A stretch of 64,000 bases of DNA from Pseudomonas sp. B21-040 (lineage in GTDB: Bacteria > Pseudomonadota > Gammaproteobacteria > Pseudomonadales > Pseudomonadaceae). A model generated the notes under the pieces. The model worked only from the letters and a program-made list of their open reading frames with translations. It ran no database searches and was not told the DNA's origin. The first letter of the stretch is position 1. Each line of letters starts with the position of its first letter. The stretch is taken from NCBI RefSeq assembly GCF_024748695.1, contig NZ_CP087176.1, positions 3,899,501 through 3,963,500 on the forward strand. Direction: 5' to 3'. Position numbers and translations under genes: made by a program. Positions 8,991 through 19,553 of this stretch are shown here, one piece after another.

Positions 8991-10083
8991 TGAACTGTTC
9001 TCCGTAGGTGTTGAAACCCATCACCCGCTGCTCGCGCAAAAACGTTCCGATTGCTTCGAGACTGCCGTCGTCTTCCAGCTCCAGACGCCTGAGAAAGCAG
9101 TCACAACCGATGGTCAGCAACAAGTCGCCCAAGCGCTCCTGTAACCCCTCGAACAGGTTTTGCAGGTTCGGCAACATCGGGCCTGGGGTCATGGCGGTGA
9201 GCACGATGCCGTTCTCCACGGCGCAGTAAAAACTCAGGCTCAAGTCCGGGTGCACCTGCTGAATGGCGCGCACGTAATACTGTTCGTTGATGCGCACGGC
9301 CAAGGGGTGTGCAGCAAAGATCCGGTGATCCAGCTCATCAACCGGAACGCCAATGTGCCGGGCGTACTCGGCGGCGGCCGGTTCGGCGTTGAGTTCATAG
9401 ACTCGGCGCGAGGCGCTGTCGGCCCCGGTGACCACCAGTTTTTCGGCCCTGGGCAGAATGTGGTGGGTGGTGAACACTTCAAAATCCAGCCAGGTATTGA
9501 CCAGCACCACCACTGCCGCGCCGCTGTGGAATTCGCCGTCGAAGTAAACGTGGGTATGGGTCAGGTAATTGTCGTCACCGGCCGAACCGCCAAAATGCGG
9601 AATGTCGCCCAACGCGGCACTGAGCGCCGCGAGGACCATTTCTTCACGGCTGGACAAACCATCGAGCAACGTCAGGGCAAAGCTGTTGCCCTTGATCGGG
9701 GCCAGGGTGTTACTGCGACAGCCACTGACCAGACGCTCGACCATTTGCTGGGCATCGATCAGGCTGAAGTGTTCCATTTCGTCGATCAGCTCGACCGCAA
9801 TGGAGAAGTGCCGATGATCAAAACCCACTGCCGTCACGCAATTGCGCCCATAGCCCAGCGGGGTGATTTCCCCGGCGCTGGTGCAACCCACCAGACGAAT
9901 ACCGCCGAAGCTGTGTTGCAAGGCCTGCCCTAGCGCCTGCAAGTCATACTCGGCGGAACAGAAAAACAGCACGAAACCCAGATGCGGGTGCAACAATTGC
10001 CGCGCCAGTTCTTGCGCCACTTGCCGGGCATCGGTGGCTTGGGACATTGCGCTGACAATGCCTGCGCCTTGGGCCTGCTCCAT
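8920..10083 (-). CDS. FIST-domain sensory protein
   Basis: A 387-residue soluble protein with FIST_N (about 45-240; GGIRLVGCTSAGEITPLGYG and FGGSAGDDNYLTHTHVYFDGEF) followed by FIST_C (about 240-370). FIST domains bind small ligands and are usually part of signal-transduction proteins. Here the gene overlaps the hybrid kinase, so it likely supplies the ligand input as a separate polypeptide. GGGGGG lies six nt before the start. A ped-type motif is 66 nt upstream. Confidence 0.85.
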   Translation of the reverse strand: MEQAQGAGIVSAMSQATDARQVAQELARQLLHPHLGFVLFFCSAEYDLQALGQALQHSFGGIRLVGCTSAGEITPLGYGRNCVTAVGFDHRHFSIAVELIDEMEHFSLIDAQQMVERLVSGCRSNTLAPIKGNSFALTLLDGLSSREEMVLAALSAALGDIPHFGGSAGDDNYLTHTHVYFDGEFHSGAAVVVLVNTWLDFEVFTTHHILPRAEKLVVTGADSASRRVYELNAEPAAAEYARHIGVPVDELDHRIFAAHPLAVRINEQYYVRAIQQVHPDLSLSFYCAVENGIVLTAMTPGPMLPNLQNLFEGLQERLGDLLLTIGCDCFLRRLELEDDGSLEAIGTFLREQRVMGFNTYGEQFNGMHINQTFTGVAIARGRSPGHR

Positions 10084-10148
10084 GATCGCCCCCCGCAGGT
10101 GCGTAGATATGAGGCATGAGTGTACGAAGCCTGCGGGTCGTAACGAAT

Positions 10149-10166
10149 GCTACTTGGGTAGCGGGT
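10149..10166. promoter_or_regulatory. Candidate ped-regulon operator (copy 4, upstream of the FIST gene)
   Basis: GCTACTTGGGTAGC (10149-10162) is a near-perfect palindrome, followed by GGGT. It is 66 nt upstream of the FIST start, close to the 68 nt seen for the porin copy. It is one base shorter in the centre than the 1059 copy, so it is a looser match. Confidence 0.35.
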
Positions 10167-10237
10167 AACCACTTCGATGGGATGAGAAGGGTCGAGACCC
10201 CGGCTGCGATGCGCACAGCCAGGGTCACGACCAAGGG

Positions 10238-11422
10238 TTACCAGGTCAACACGGCCCCCACCGCAACGGTATCGGTGTTTTCGTTCTGGGCGCTGGTGTC
10301 ATGACCGTTGATTTCGAACTGGTTGTACTCGGCGACAAGTTTGAGGTTGTCATTCACGTCATGGAACAGCGCAATACCGCGCGTTTCGTAGTCCGCGCCA
10401 CTGCCGACCACGCCATTGCCATCATCGTTGGTCTTGCCGTAGGACAGGGCCAGGCGGTTTTTGCCCAGCTTGTAGGAACCTTGCAGCAGGTATCCGTCGC
10501 TGTCGACGTTGCGCAAGGTTGGCTCGCCGGCGTTGTTGGTGAAGAACGGATTGATGCCTTTGGCCTGGAACCCGGACCCAGTGAGTGACAACCCGCCCAT
10601 CTTCGCCTGCACGCCATAGCCAACCCCTTTAGAGGTGACTGTGTTGACGGTGGAGTCGGTATTGTCCGAAGTCTGGTAACTGCCATTGACCCAGCTGTAG
10701 ATCTTCGCCCCGGCGACGTCGAACTGGTACGTGATCTCGCTCTCGGTGCGCGGGTTTTCCTGATAAGCCTTGCCCGTCGGGCTGCTGTCGTTGGTATCAA
10801 CCGGGTCCATGATCCCGACCGCTACGCGCAAACCGTCCATGACCGGCGTGCGGTAGGTGATCTGCGATGTCGGGAACGGATACGGATACCCGGTGCCGAT
10901 GTTGCCGAACGAGACGCCGCCGCCATCCACCAACCCCAAGGTATCGCTGACCTGACCGTAACCGGCGAGCATTTCATCGAGCAGGATGTTGGAGCGGGCA
11001 AACAGGCCGAAGTCCTTGCCGATCAGCACTTCACCCCACTCAGCGTTTGCCACCGTACCGTAGAACTGCCGCACATCGATGGCGGTGTCGGTGCCGTTGG
11101 TTTGGCTGTCGTTGATGGTCACCCAAAACGAAGCCCGGGCACCGAGCTTCAGGTCATCGACCTGCTTGCCCATGTTGAAGCCCAGGTAGTTGGGCAGGAA
11201 CCCCATCTTGACGCGTGCCTGTCGGCGGTCGAACTGATCACCGGCACGGTCGACATCGCTGTTCACATAAAATGCGTTGATGTAGCCGTCGGTCGAGAAT
11301 GTGGTCTGGTCCTTGTCATACAGCATGATCTCGGCCTCGGCCATTGAGCTCAGGCCAAGGCCGGACAGGCTGGCGATGAAGAGGGGTAAAAAGCGATGCT
11401 TGACGTTCTTATTGTTGTACAT
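10238..11422 (-). CDS. Outer-membrane porin of the alcohol-oxidation cluster
   Basis: A 394-residue porin. The start at 11422 (MYNNKNVKHRFLPLF...) has GGAG upstream and a signal peptide cut after MAEA, so longer readings are rejected. The mature protein alternates amphipathic strands (DGYINAFYVNS, WGEVLIGKDFGLFARSN) and ends in an aromatic residue (VAVGAVLTW), typical of trimeric porins. P. putida has a comparable outer-membrane protein gene in its ped region. The substrate is unknown; alcohol uptake is inferred from position. Confidence 0.75.
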   Translation of the reverse strand: MYNNKNVKHRFLPLFIASLSGLGLSSMAEAEIMLYDKDQTTFSTDGYINAFYVNSDVDRAGDQFDRRQARVKMGFLPNYLGFNMGKQVDDLKLGARASFWVTINDSQTNGTDTAIDVRQFYGTVANAEWGEVLIGKDFGLFARSNILLDEMLAGYGQVSDTLGLVDGGGVSFGNIGTGYPYPFPTSQITYRTPVMDGLRVAVGIMDPVDTNDSSPTGKAYQENPRTESEITYQFDVAGAKIYSWVNGSYQTSDNTDSTVNTVTSKGVGYGVQAKMGGLSLTGSGFQAKGINPFFTNNAGEPTLRNVDSDGYLLQGSYKLGKNRLALSYGKTNDDGNGVVGSGADYETRGIALFHDVNDNLKLVAEYNQFEINGHDTSAQNENTDTVAVGAVLTW

Positions 11423-11489
11423 GGCGCGCTCCGCGACAGGGGACGAGGTGTCGGAAGCGATTATCGAAAGGTGACCGGCGGCGCCATAC

Positions 11490-11505
11490 GCTGCCTTGGG
11501 AGCGG
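11490..11505. promoter_or_regulatory. Candidate ped-regulon operator (copy 5, degenerate, upstream of the porin)
   Basis: GCTGCCTTGGGAGCGG resembles the copy at 10149 (GCTACTTGGGTAGCGG) and sits 68 nt before the porin start. It is the weakest of the five copies. Confidence 0.25.
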
Positions 11506-11631
11506 TGCTCAAGTGCTTTGGCAGGGCCGGGAACGCATGACAACTACGGTGTAAGACCGGCCGTCGGCACGGCCCGGAACTCAAGGTGTAGGTCTGTTGA
11601 CCCACTTGGAAGTCATAGACCTCAGTACTGG

Positions 11632-12438
11632 CTAAACGCCTACTCTGAACAGCATATAAGCCGCAATCACCATGCAGATGCTGGCAAAGCCCACCTGCAG
11701 CGCCCGGGCCGGCACATGCGCACAAAGCTTGCGGCCAACGATCATGCCGACGATGCTGGCGACGATGAAGATTGCGCCGAGACTGTCGATTCGCACGCCG
11801 GCATGAAACGCACCGATCACGCCGATGGCGGAAATCAGGCTGATCACCATCAAGGAAGTGGCAACGATGCCGCGCATCTGCACATCAGTGAGCTGCTTGA
11901 ACGCCGGGACAATCAGAAAACCGCCGCCCACCCCAAGCAGCCCCGACACCACACCGGTAACCGCGCCGAGCGCGGCCAAGGTCGCCGTACATTTGGCAGT
12001 CCAGGAAAAACGCCCGGTCTGCTGATCGAGCATGCAGTTTTTCTGGCCCCAGTTGGCGTGGCCGTGATCGCTTGGCCCTTCGTCCTTGCGTTCACGTCGC
12101 AGCATCCGCCAGGCAACCATGACCATCAGCATACTGAACAGGACCATCAGGATTTTTTCCGGCAACTGATGGGCGAAGTAAATGCCGACCGGTGAAAACA
12201 CCGCGCCGAGTAACGCGATCAGCAACGCCGCGCGATAACGCACCAGGCCATGCCGCAATCCGTCAATCGCCCCGACCGCCGCCGCACTGCCCACGGCAAA
12301 CAAGGCGACGGGTGCCGCTTGGGTCATGGTCAAGCCCAGCCCCAATACCAGGGCCGGCACCGCAAGAATGCCGCCACCGGCCCCGGTCAACCCGAGGACC
12401 AGGCCCATGACCACCCCAAAAAAACTCGCCAGCAACAT
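11632..12438 (-). CDS. TauE/SafE-family sulfite/anion exporter
   Basis: A 268-residue polytopic protein with two TauE/SafE repeats, each with a glycine-rich helix (GLVLGLTGAGGGILAVPAL near residue 10 and VSGLLGVGGGFLIVPAF near 155). The start at 12438 begins directly with the first membrane helix; the 46 upstream codons are unlikely. Family members move sulfite, sulfonates or related anions across the inner membrane. It is divergent from a persulfide-dioxygenase-like gene, a pairing that suggests export of sulfite formed from persulfide. Confidence 0.8.
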   Translation of the reverse strand: MLLASFFGVVMGLVLGLTGAGGGILAVPALVLGLGLTMTQAAPVALFAVGSAAAVGAIDGLRHGLVRYRAALLIALLGAVFSPVGIYFAHQLPEKILMVLFSMLMVMVAWRMLRRERKDEGPSDHGHANWGQKNCMLDQQTGRFSWTAKCTATLAALGAVTGVVSGLLGVGGGFLIVPAFKQLTDVQMRGIVATSLMVISLISAIGVIGAFHAGVRIDSLGAIFIVASIVGMIVGRKLCAHVPARALQVGFASICMVIAAYMLFRVGV

Positions 12439-12599
12439 AAACCACTCGTGATCTGCGAAAAAAAGCCGGGACCGCCCGGTATCGATGACTGACAGGATAG
12501 AGCCCGCGCAGATTTTTTCATCATTTGAATTAATCCGGGCTGGCCAATGCGGGGAAAATGAATCTACCCTCAGCACTCGCCCAGTAAGAAACGCTCACC

Positions 12600-13463
12600 A
12601 TGCCTGCCCTGATCAAAGCCTTCCTCGACCCCGCCTCGTCGACCTATAGCTACGTGATTTATGAAACCGATGGCGGCCACTGCGCCATCGTCGACCCGGT
12701 GCTCGATTACGACCCGGCGGCCGGGCGGACCGCGACCACCCAACCCGACAAGATCATCGCCTTTGCTCGTGAACATCATTTGCAGGTGCAATGGCTGCTG
12801 GAAACCCACGCCCATGCCGATCACTTGTCTGCCGCGCCTTACCTGCGCCGCGAGCTGGGCGGCAACATTGCGATTGGCCAGTCGATCAGCCTGGTTCAGG
12901 GCGTGTTCAAAAACCTGTTCAACCTGGAGCCGGAATTTCGCATTGACGGCTCGCAGTTCGATCATCTGTTCGCACCGGATGAGTCGTTCATGATCGGCAA
13001 CCTCAAGGCCACCGCCCTGCACGTACCCGGCCACACGCCGGCGGACATGGCTTACCTGGTCGACGGCGATGTGATTCTGGTGGGCGACACCCTGTTCATG
13101 CCGGATGTGGGCACCGCGCGTTGCGACTTTCCCGGCGGCAACGCGAATCAGTTGTTTACCTCGATCCAGAAATTACTGGCGTTTCCGGCCAGCGTGCGTC
13201 TTTACATCTGTCACGATTACCCGCCCGAAGGCCGCGAATCCCAGTGCATGACCACGGTCGGCGAACAGCGTAAAAGCAACATTCACGTGCATGACGGCAT
13301 TGATGAGACCGCCTTCGTTGAAATGCGCACGCGCCGCGACGCCGGGTTGGGCATGCCGAACCTTCTGCTGCCGGCGATTCAGGTGAATGTGCGGGCCGGG
13401 AATCTGCCGCCGCCTGAGGACAATGGCGTGACGTACCTGAAAATCCCCATCAATAAACTCTGA
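12600..13463 (+). CDS. Metallo-beta-lactamase-fold persulfide dioxygenase-like (ETHE1/Blh family)
   Basis: A 287-residue enzyme. The metal site is visible: HAHADH (about 71-76), a later His in HVPGHTPADM, Asp in VGDTLFMPD, and CHDYPPEGRE. The spacing fits ETHE1-type iron persulfide dioxygenases, which turn glutathione persulfide into sulfite. It lies divergent from the TauE/SafE exporter, as in several proteobacterial sulfide-detoxification loci. No BigR/SqrR-type regulator is adjacent. Plain glyoxalase-II function is less likely given the neighbour. Confidence 0.8.
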   Translation: MPALIKAFLDPASSTYSYVIYETDGGHCAIVDPVLDYDPAAGRTATTQPDKIIAFAREHHLQVQWLLETHAHADHLSAAPYLRRELGGNIAIGQSISLVQGVFKNLFNLEPEFRIDGSQFDHLFAPDESFMIGNLKATALHVPGHTPADMAYLVDGDVILVGDTLFMPDVGTARCDFPGGNANQLFTSIQKLLAFPASVRLYICHDYPPEGRESQCMTTVGEQRKSNIHVHDGIDETAFVEMRTRRDAGLGMPNLLLPAIQVNVRAGNLPPPEDNGVTYLKIPINKL

Positions 13464-13498
13464 CGTTCGATTACTTCCACGCTGACTCCCCACCCTTC

Positions 13499-13615
13499 GT
13501 AGCAGCTGTCGAGCACCGCGAGGCTGCGTCTGCGGTTTACCTGACAAAACTCGATGGCCAGGTTTGCGACGGCTGCGCCGCCGGACGCTGCCTCGCGTGG
13601 CTCGTCAGCTGCTAC
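13499..13615. repeat. Long inverted repeat, GTAGCAGCTG family, copy 1
   Basis: Arms GTAGCAGCTGTCGAGCACCG and (inverse) CGTGGCTCGTCAGCTGCTAC enclose a centre with TTTACCTGACA and GGCTGCGCCGCCGGACGCTG. Five further copies of the family lie in the window at 19272, 37569, 41489, 47472 and 58734. It separates two convergent genes. Confidence 0.8.
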
Positions 13616-13625
13616 GGGGACGGGG

Positions 13626-14114
13626 TCAGCTCGAAAGGGTCAGGCCGTTGGCCGGCAATGGCAGTGCGGTTTTGTAGCGCACTTGCTTGAGGGCGAAGCT
13701 TGAACGGATGTTCGCAACGCCAGGGACTTTGGTCAGGAAATCCATCATGAAGCGCTCCAGCGACTGAATGGTAGGCACCAGCACCCGGATCAAATAGTCC
13801 GGGTCGCCAGCCATCAAATAGCACTCCATCACTTCCGGGCGATCCGAGATCGCCTCCTCAAAATGCTGCAACGCTTCTTCCACCTGCTTCTCCAGGCTCA
13901 CGTGAATGAACACATTGACGTGCAGCCCAAGCAGATCGGCATCCAGTAGCGTCACTTGCTCACGAATCAAGCCCAGTTCTTCCATCGCCTTGACCCGGTT
14001 GAAGCACGGTGTCGGCGACAAGTTGACCGAGCGTGCGAGGTCGGCGTTGGTGATGCGCGCATTCTCCTGAAGGCTGTTGAGAATGCCGATATCAGTACGG
14101 TCCAATTTGCGCAT
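13626..14114 (-). CDS. bkdR: Lrp/AsnC-type activator of the bkd operon, BkdR
   Basis: A 162-residue Lrp/AsnC regulator. An N-terminal HTH (about 5-60; [20 protein letters not shown], then [18 protein letters not shown]) precedes a RAM effector domain with GDPDYLIRV. It is divergent from bkdA1, exactly the P. putida arrangement, where BkdR with branched-chain amino acids activates the bkd operon. The 185-bp AT-rich intergenic region is the expected binding zone. Confidence 0.93.
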   Translation of the reverse strand: MRKLDRTDIGILNSLQENARITNADLARSVNLSPTPCFNRVKAMEELGLIREQVTLLDADLLGLHVNVFIHVSLEKQVEEALQHFEEAISDRPEVMECYLMAGDPDYLIRVLVPTIQSLERFMMDFLTKVPGVANIRSSFALKQVRYKTALPLPANGLTLSS

Positions 14115-15535
<1,421 letters not shown>

Positions 15536-15536
15536 C

Positions 15537-16595
15537 ATGAACGACCACAACAACAATATCAAGCCGGAAACTGCCATGACCACGACCACCATGACCATGA
15601 TCCAGGCCCTGCGCTCGGCCATGGATGTGATGCTTGAGCGTGACGACAACGTCGTGGTCTTCGGCCAGGACGTCGGTTACTTCGGTGGCGTGTTCCGTTG
15701 CACCGAAGGTTTGCAGAACAAGTACGGCACTTCCCGGGTGTTCGACGCGCCGATCTCCGAAAGCGGCATCGTCGGTGTCGCCGTGGGCATGGGCGCCTAT
15801 GGCCTGCGCCCGGTGGCCGAGATTCAGTTCGCCGACTACGTGTACCCGGCATCGGACCAGATCATTTCCGAAGCCGCCCGCCTGCGCTATCGCTCGGCCG
15901 GTGAGTTCACCGCACCGATGACCCTGCGCATGCCTTGCGGCGGCGGTATCTACGGCGGCCAGACCCACAGCCAGAGCATCGAGGCGATGTTCACTCAGGT
16001 GTGCGGTCTGCGCACGGTCATGCCGTCCAACCCATACGACGCCAAGGGCTTGCTGATTGCCTCCATCGAAAACGATGACCCGGTGATCTTCCTTGAGCCA
16101 AAACGCCTGTACAACGGCCCGTTCGACGGCCACCACGACCGCCCGGTTACCCCATGGTCGAAACACCCGGCCGCACAAGTGCCGGACGGCTACTACACCG
16201 TGCCGCTGGACGTCGCCGCCATCGCCCGTCCGGGCAAGGACGTGACCATCCTGACCTACGGCACCACCGTTTACGTCTCGCAAGTGGCCGCTGAAGAAAC
16301 CGGCATCGACGCTGAAGTCATCGACCTGCGCAGCCTTTGGCCGCTGGACCTGGAGACCATCGTCAAATCGGTGAAGAAAACCGGACGCTGCGTAGTCGTT
16401 CACGAAGCGACCCGCACCTGCGGCTTCGGCGCCGAACTGGTCGCCCTGGTGCAAGAGCATTGCTTCCACTACCTGGAAGCGCCTATCGAACGCGTCACCG
16501 GTTGGGACACCCCCTACCCGCACGCACAAGAGTGGGCGTATTTCCCTGGTCCGTCCCGTGTGGGCGCGGCTTTGCATCGGGTTATGGAGGTCTGA
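15537..16595 (+). CDS. bkdA2: Branched-chain 2-oxo acid dehydrogenase E1 beta subunit
   Basis: A 352-residue E1 beta subunit with transketolase pyrimidine and C-terminal domains (VVVFGQDVGYFGGVFRCTEG; VIDLRSLWPLD; VHEATRTCGFGAELVALVQE). The ATG at 15537 follows bkdA1 by one nt. A second ATG at 15576 (MTTTTMTMI) matches the N-terminus known from P. putida and may be the true start, giving 339 residues. It forms the E1 heterotetramer with BkdA1. Confidence 0.95.
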   Translation: MNDHNNNIKPETAMTTTTMTMIQALRSAMDVMLERDDNVVVFGQDVGYFGGVFRCTEGLQNKYGTSRVFDAPISESGIVGVAVGMGAYGLRPVAEIQFADYVYPASDQIISEAARLRYRSAGEFTAPMTLRMPCGGGIYGGQTHSQSIEAMFTQVCGLRTVMPSNPYDAKGLLIASIENDDPVIFLEPKRLYNGPFDGHHDRPVTPWSKHPAAQVPDGYYTVPLDVAAIARPGKDVTILTYGTTVYVSQVAAEETGIDAEVIDLRSLWPLDLETIVKSVKKTGRCVVVHEATRTCGFGAELVALVQEHCFHYLEAPIERVTGWDTPYPHAQEWAYFPGPSRVGAALHRVMEV

Positions 16596-17867
16596 ATGGG
16601 CACGCACGTTATTAAAATGCCGGACATTGGTGAAGGCATTGCAGAAGTTGAATTGTCACAGTGGCACGTCAAGGTCGGCGATCTGGTCGTCGAAGATCAG
16701 GTACTGGCCGATGTGATGACCGACAAGGCGATGGTCGACATCCCTTCCCCCGTCCACGGCAAGGTGATTGCGCTGGGCGGTGTGCCTGGCGAAGTCATGG
16801 CGGTTGGCAGCATCCTGATCAGCATCGAAGTGGAAGGCGCGGGCAACGTTAAAGAGTCGTCCCAGCCAGCCCCTGTTAAAGAAGCACCGGTTGCAGCCCC
16901 TAAAGTTGAACCCGTTATCGCCAGCAAACCCGTCGCTGCCGCAGCGCCGCGAGTGGCTGCCTGCCAGGCCCCAATGGTGGCACGCGAGGCCGACGAACGC
17001 CCGCTGGCCTCCCCGGCCGTGCGCAAACACGCGCTGGACCTCGGCATTCAATTGCGTCTGCTGCGTGGCAGCGGCCCTGCCGGTCGCGTGCTGCACGAAG
17101 ACCTCGACGCCTATCTGGCGCAGGGTCAGTCGAATGCATCGACCGTGCCCTCTGCTTACGCCCAGCGTAACGACGAAGAACAAATCCCGGTCATCGGCAT
17201 GCGCCGCAAGATCGCCCAGCGCATGCAGGACGCCACCCAGCGTGCAGCACACTTCAGTTATGTTGAAGAAATCGACGTCACCGCCGTCGAAGAATTGCGC
17301 GCGCACCTGAACGAAAAACACGGTGCGACTCGCGGCAAGCTGACCTTGCTGCCGTTCCTGGTCCGTGCCCTGGTCGTTGCCCTGCGTGATTTCCCGCAGA
17401 TCAACGCCCGTTATGACGACGAAGCCCAAGTCATCACCCGCCTCGGCGCGGTGCATGTGGGCATCGCCACCCAGGCCGACATCGGCTTGATGGTGCCGGT
17501 GGTGCGTCATGCCGAAGCCCGCAGCCTGTGGGACAGCGCGACTGAAATCTCCCGTTTGGCCACCGCCGCACGCAATGGCAAGGCCAGCCGTGATGAACTG
17601 TCCGGTTCGAGCATCACCCTGACCAGCCTCGGTGCGTTGGGCGGCATTGTCAGCACCCCGGTGTTGAACCTGCCGGAAGTGGCGATTGTCGGCGTCAACA
17701 AAATCGTCGAGCGCCCAATGGTCGTCAAAGGCCAGATCGTGATCCGCAAGATGATGAACCTCTCCAGTTCCTTCGATCACCGTGTGGTCGACGGCATGGA
17801 CGCGGCGCAATTCATCCAGGCCGTTCGCGGCTTGCTCGAACAACCCGCTACCCTGTTTGTGGAGTAA
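16596..17867 (+). CDS. bkdB: Branched-chain 2-oxo acid dehydrogenase E2 (lipoamide acyltransferase)
   Basis: A 423-residue E2, the same length as in P. putida. There is one lipoyl domain with Lys44 (VMTDKAMVDIPSP), an Ala/Pro-rich linker (about 85-135), a peripheral-subunit-binding domain (ASPAVRKHALDLGIQLRLL), and a catalytic domain with His395 and Asp399 in FDHRVVDGMDAAQF. It starts immediately after the bkdA2 stop. It forms the core of the complex. Confidence 0.96.
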   Translation: MGTHVIKMPDIGEGIAEVELSQWHVKVGDLVVEDQVLADVMTDKAMVDIPSPVHGKVIALGGVPGEVMAVGSILISIEVEGAGNVKESSQPAPVKEAPVAAPKVEPVIASKPVAAAAPRVAACQAPMVAREADERPLASPAVRKHALDLGIQLRLLRGSGPAGRVLHEDLDAYLAQGQSNASTVPSAYAQRNDEEQIPVIGMRRKIAQRMQDATQRAAHFSYVEEIDVTAVEELRAHLNEKHGATRGKLTLLPFLVRALVVALRDFPQINARYDDEAQVITRLGAVHVGIATQADIGLMVPVVRHAEARSLWDSATEISRLATAARNGKASRDELSGSSITLTSLGALGGIVSTPVLNLPEVAIVGVNKIVERPMVVKGQIVIRKMMNLSSSFDHRVVDGMDAAQFIQAVRGLLEQPATLFVE

Positions 17868-17870
17868 GGC

Positions 17871-19253
17871 ATGCAATCTCTGAACACCACACTGCTGATC
17901 ATCGGCGGCGGCCCCGGCGGTTATGTGACCGCGATCCGAGCCGGTCAGTTGGGCATCCCGACCATTCTGGTGGAAGGTGAATCGCTGGGCGGTACATGCC
18001 TGAATATCGGCTGCATCCCGTCGAAAGCGCTGATCCACGTCGCTGAGCAGTTTCACCAGACGCAACACCACAGCCAGCATTCAGCCTTGGGCATCAGCGT
18101 TTCGGCACCAACCCTCGACATCAGCAAGAGCGTCGAGTGGAAGGACGGCATCGTTGATCGCCTGACCACTGGCGTCGCGGCGCTGCTGAAAAAGAACAAG
18201 GTCCAGGTCATTCAAGGCTGGGCCAAGGTGATCGATGGTAAAACCGTCGAGGTTGGCGACACGCGCATTCAGTGCGAGCACCTGGTGCTGGCCACCGGTT
18301 CGAAAAGCGTGAACCTGCCGATGCTGCCGATTGGCGGTCCGATCATCTCCTCCACCGAAGCCCTGGCGCCGACGTCCGTGCCCAAGCGACTGACCGTGGT
18401 CGGTGGCGGCTACATCGGTCTGGAACTGGGGATTGCCTATCGCAAGCTCGGCGCCGACGTCTGCGTAGTCGAGGCACAGGAGCGGATCCTGCCGGCTTAC
18501 GACGCTGAACTGACTCAGCCGGTACACGACGAACTGAAAAAACTCGGCGTGAAGCTTTACTTGAAGCATAGCGTTCAAGGCTTTGATTCTTCGAACAATT
18601 CTCTTAAAGTTCTTGATCCAAACGGCGACACCCTGAACCTGGAAACCGATCAGGTGCTGGTCGCCGTGGGTCGCAAACCGAACACCCAGGGCTGGAACCT
18701 CGAAGCGCTGAACCTGGACATGAACGGCTCGGCGATCAAGATCGACAACCGCTGCCAGACCAGCATGCGCAACGTGTACGCCATCGGTGACCTGAGCGGC
18801 GAACCAATGCTCGCGCACCGGGCCATGGCTCAGGGCGAGATGGTGGCTGAACTGATCAGCGGTAAAACCCGCGAGTTCAACCCTACCGCCATTGCCGCCG
18901 TGTGCTTTACCGACCCGGAACTGGTGGTGGTCGGCCAGACCCCGGACGAGGTCAAGGCGGCGGGTCTGGACTGCATCGTTTCGAGCTTCCCGTTCGCGGC
19001 CAATGGCCGGGCGATGACGCTGGAATCGAAAAGCGGCTTCGTGCGGGTGGTCGCTCGTCGGGACAATCATGTGATTGTCGGCTGGCAAGCGGTGGGCGTC
19101 GGGGTTTCCGAGCTGTCCACGGCCTTCGCCCAGAGCCTGGAAATGGGCGCGCGCCTGGAAGACATCGGCGGCACCATCCACGCGCATCCGACCTTGGGCG
19201 AGGCCGTGCAGGAAGCAGCGTTGCGAGCCCTTGGCCACGCGCTGCACCTGTAA
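17871..19253 (+). CDS. lpdV: Dihydrolipoamide dehydrogenase E3 of the bkd complex (LPD-Val)
   Basis: A 460-residue flavoprotein. FAD motif GGGPGGY (12-18), redox disulfide Cys43/Cys48 ([15 protein letters not shown]), NAD motif [12 protein letters not shown], and the C-terminal His439-Glu444 pair ([11 protein letters not shown]). It re-oxidises the lipoyl group of BkdB. It follows bkdB after 3 nt and ends the operon. A long inverted repeat 18 nt downstream may stabilise or end the message. Confidence 0.96.
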   Translation: MQSLNTTLLIIGGGPGGYVTAIRAGQLGIPTILVEGESLGGTCLNIGCIPSKALIHVAEQFHQTQHHSQHSALGISVSAPTLDISKSVEWKDGIVDRLTTGVAALLKKNKVQVIQGWAKVIDGKTVEVGDTRIQCEHLVLATGSKSVNLPMLPIGGPIISSTEALAPTSVPKRLTVVGGGYIGLELGIAYRKLGADVCVVEAQERILPAYDAELTQPVHDELKKLGVKLYLKHSVQGFDSSNNSLKVLDPNGDTLNLETDQVLVAVGRKPNTQGWNLEALNLDMNGSAIKIDNRCQTSMRNVYAIGDLSGEPMLAHRAMAQGEMVAELISGKTREFNPTAIAAVCFTDPELVVVGQTPDEVKAAGLDCIVSSFPFAANGRAMTLESKSGFVRVVARRDNHVIVGWQAVGVGVSELSTAFAQSLEMGARLEDIGGTIHAHPTLGEAVQEAALRALGHALHL

Positions 19254-19271
19254 AACCGTACGCAATACCTT

Positions 19272-19417
19272 GTAGCAGCTGACGAGCCCCGCGAGGCAGC
19301 GGCCGGCGACGAAGTCGTCGCAAGACCTGCGACCCAGTGCTGTCAGGCACACCGAGCCAGCCGGATTACGACGACTTCGTCGCCGGACGCTGCCTCGCGG
19401 GGCTCGACAGCTGCTAC
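19272..19417. repeat. Long inverted repeat, GTAGCAGCTG family, copy 2
   Basis: Arms GTAGCAGCTGACGAGCCCCG and CGGGGCTCGACAGCTGCTAC pair over most of their length. The inner part pairs GACGAAGTCGTCG with CGACGACTTCGTCG-like sequence. It lies directly after lpdV. Confidence 0.8.
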
Positions 19418-19553
19418 ACCGGGACGTATCGATGGTCGCAGAGATCGAATTGCAGGCTGCGAAATGGGTCCGGAATGAAGTATTGTTGTCCCCATCCAAA
19501 AAACGTCAGAAGCCTTGAACCGTTTCGACGGTTGTTCAGTGATAGAGGGTGTC

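Noticed and set aside
11423..11725. A 101-residue N-terminal extension of the porin
   Set aside because: The signal peptide begins at 11422 with a proper RBS; the upstream frame is Cys/Arg-rich and overlaps the promoter.
18081..19499. A 472-codon minus-strand frame
   Set aside because: It is a shadow of lpdV, whose sequence and motifs are unmistakable.
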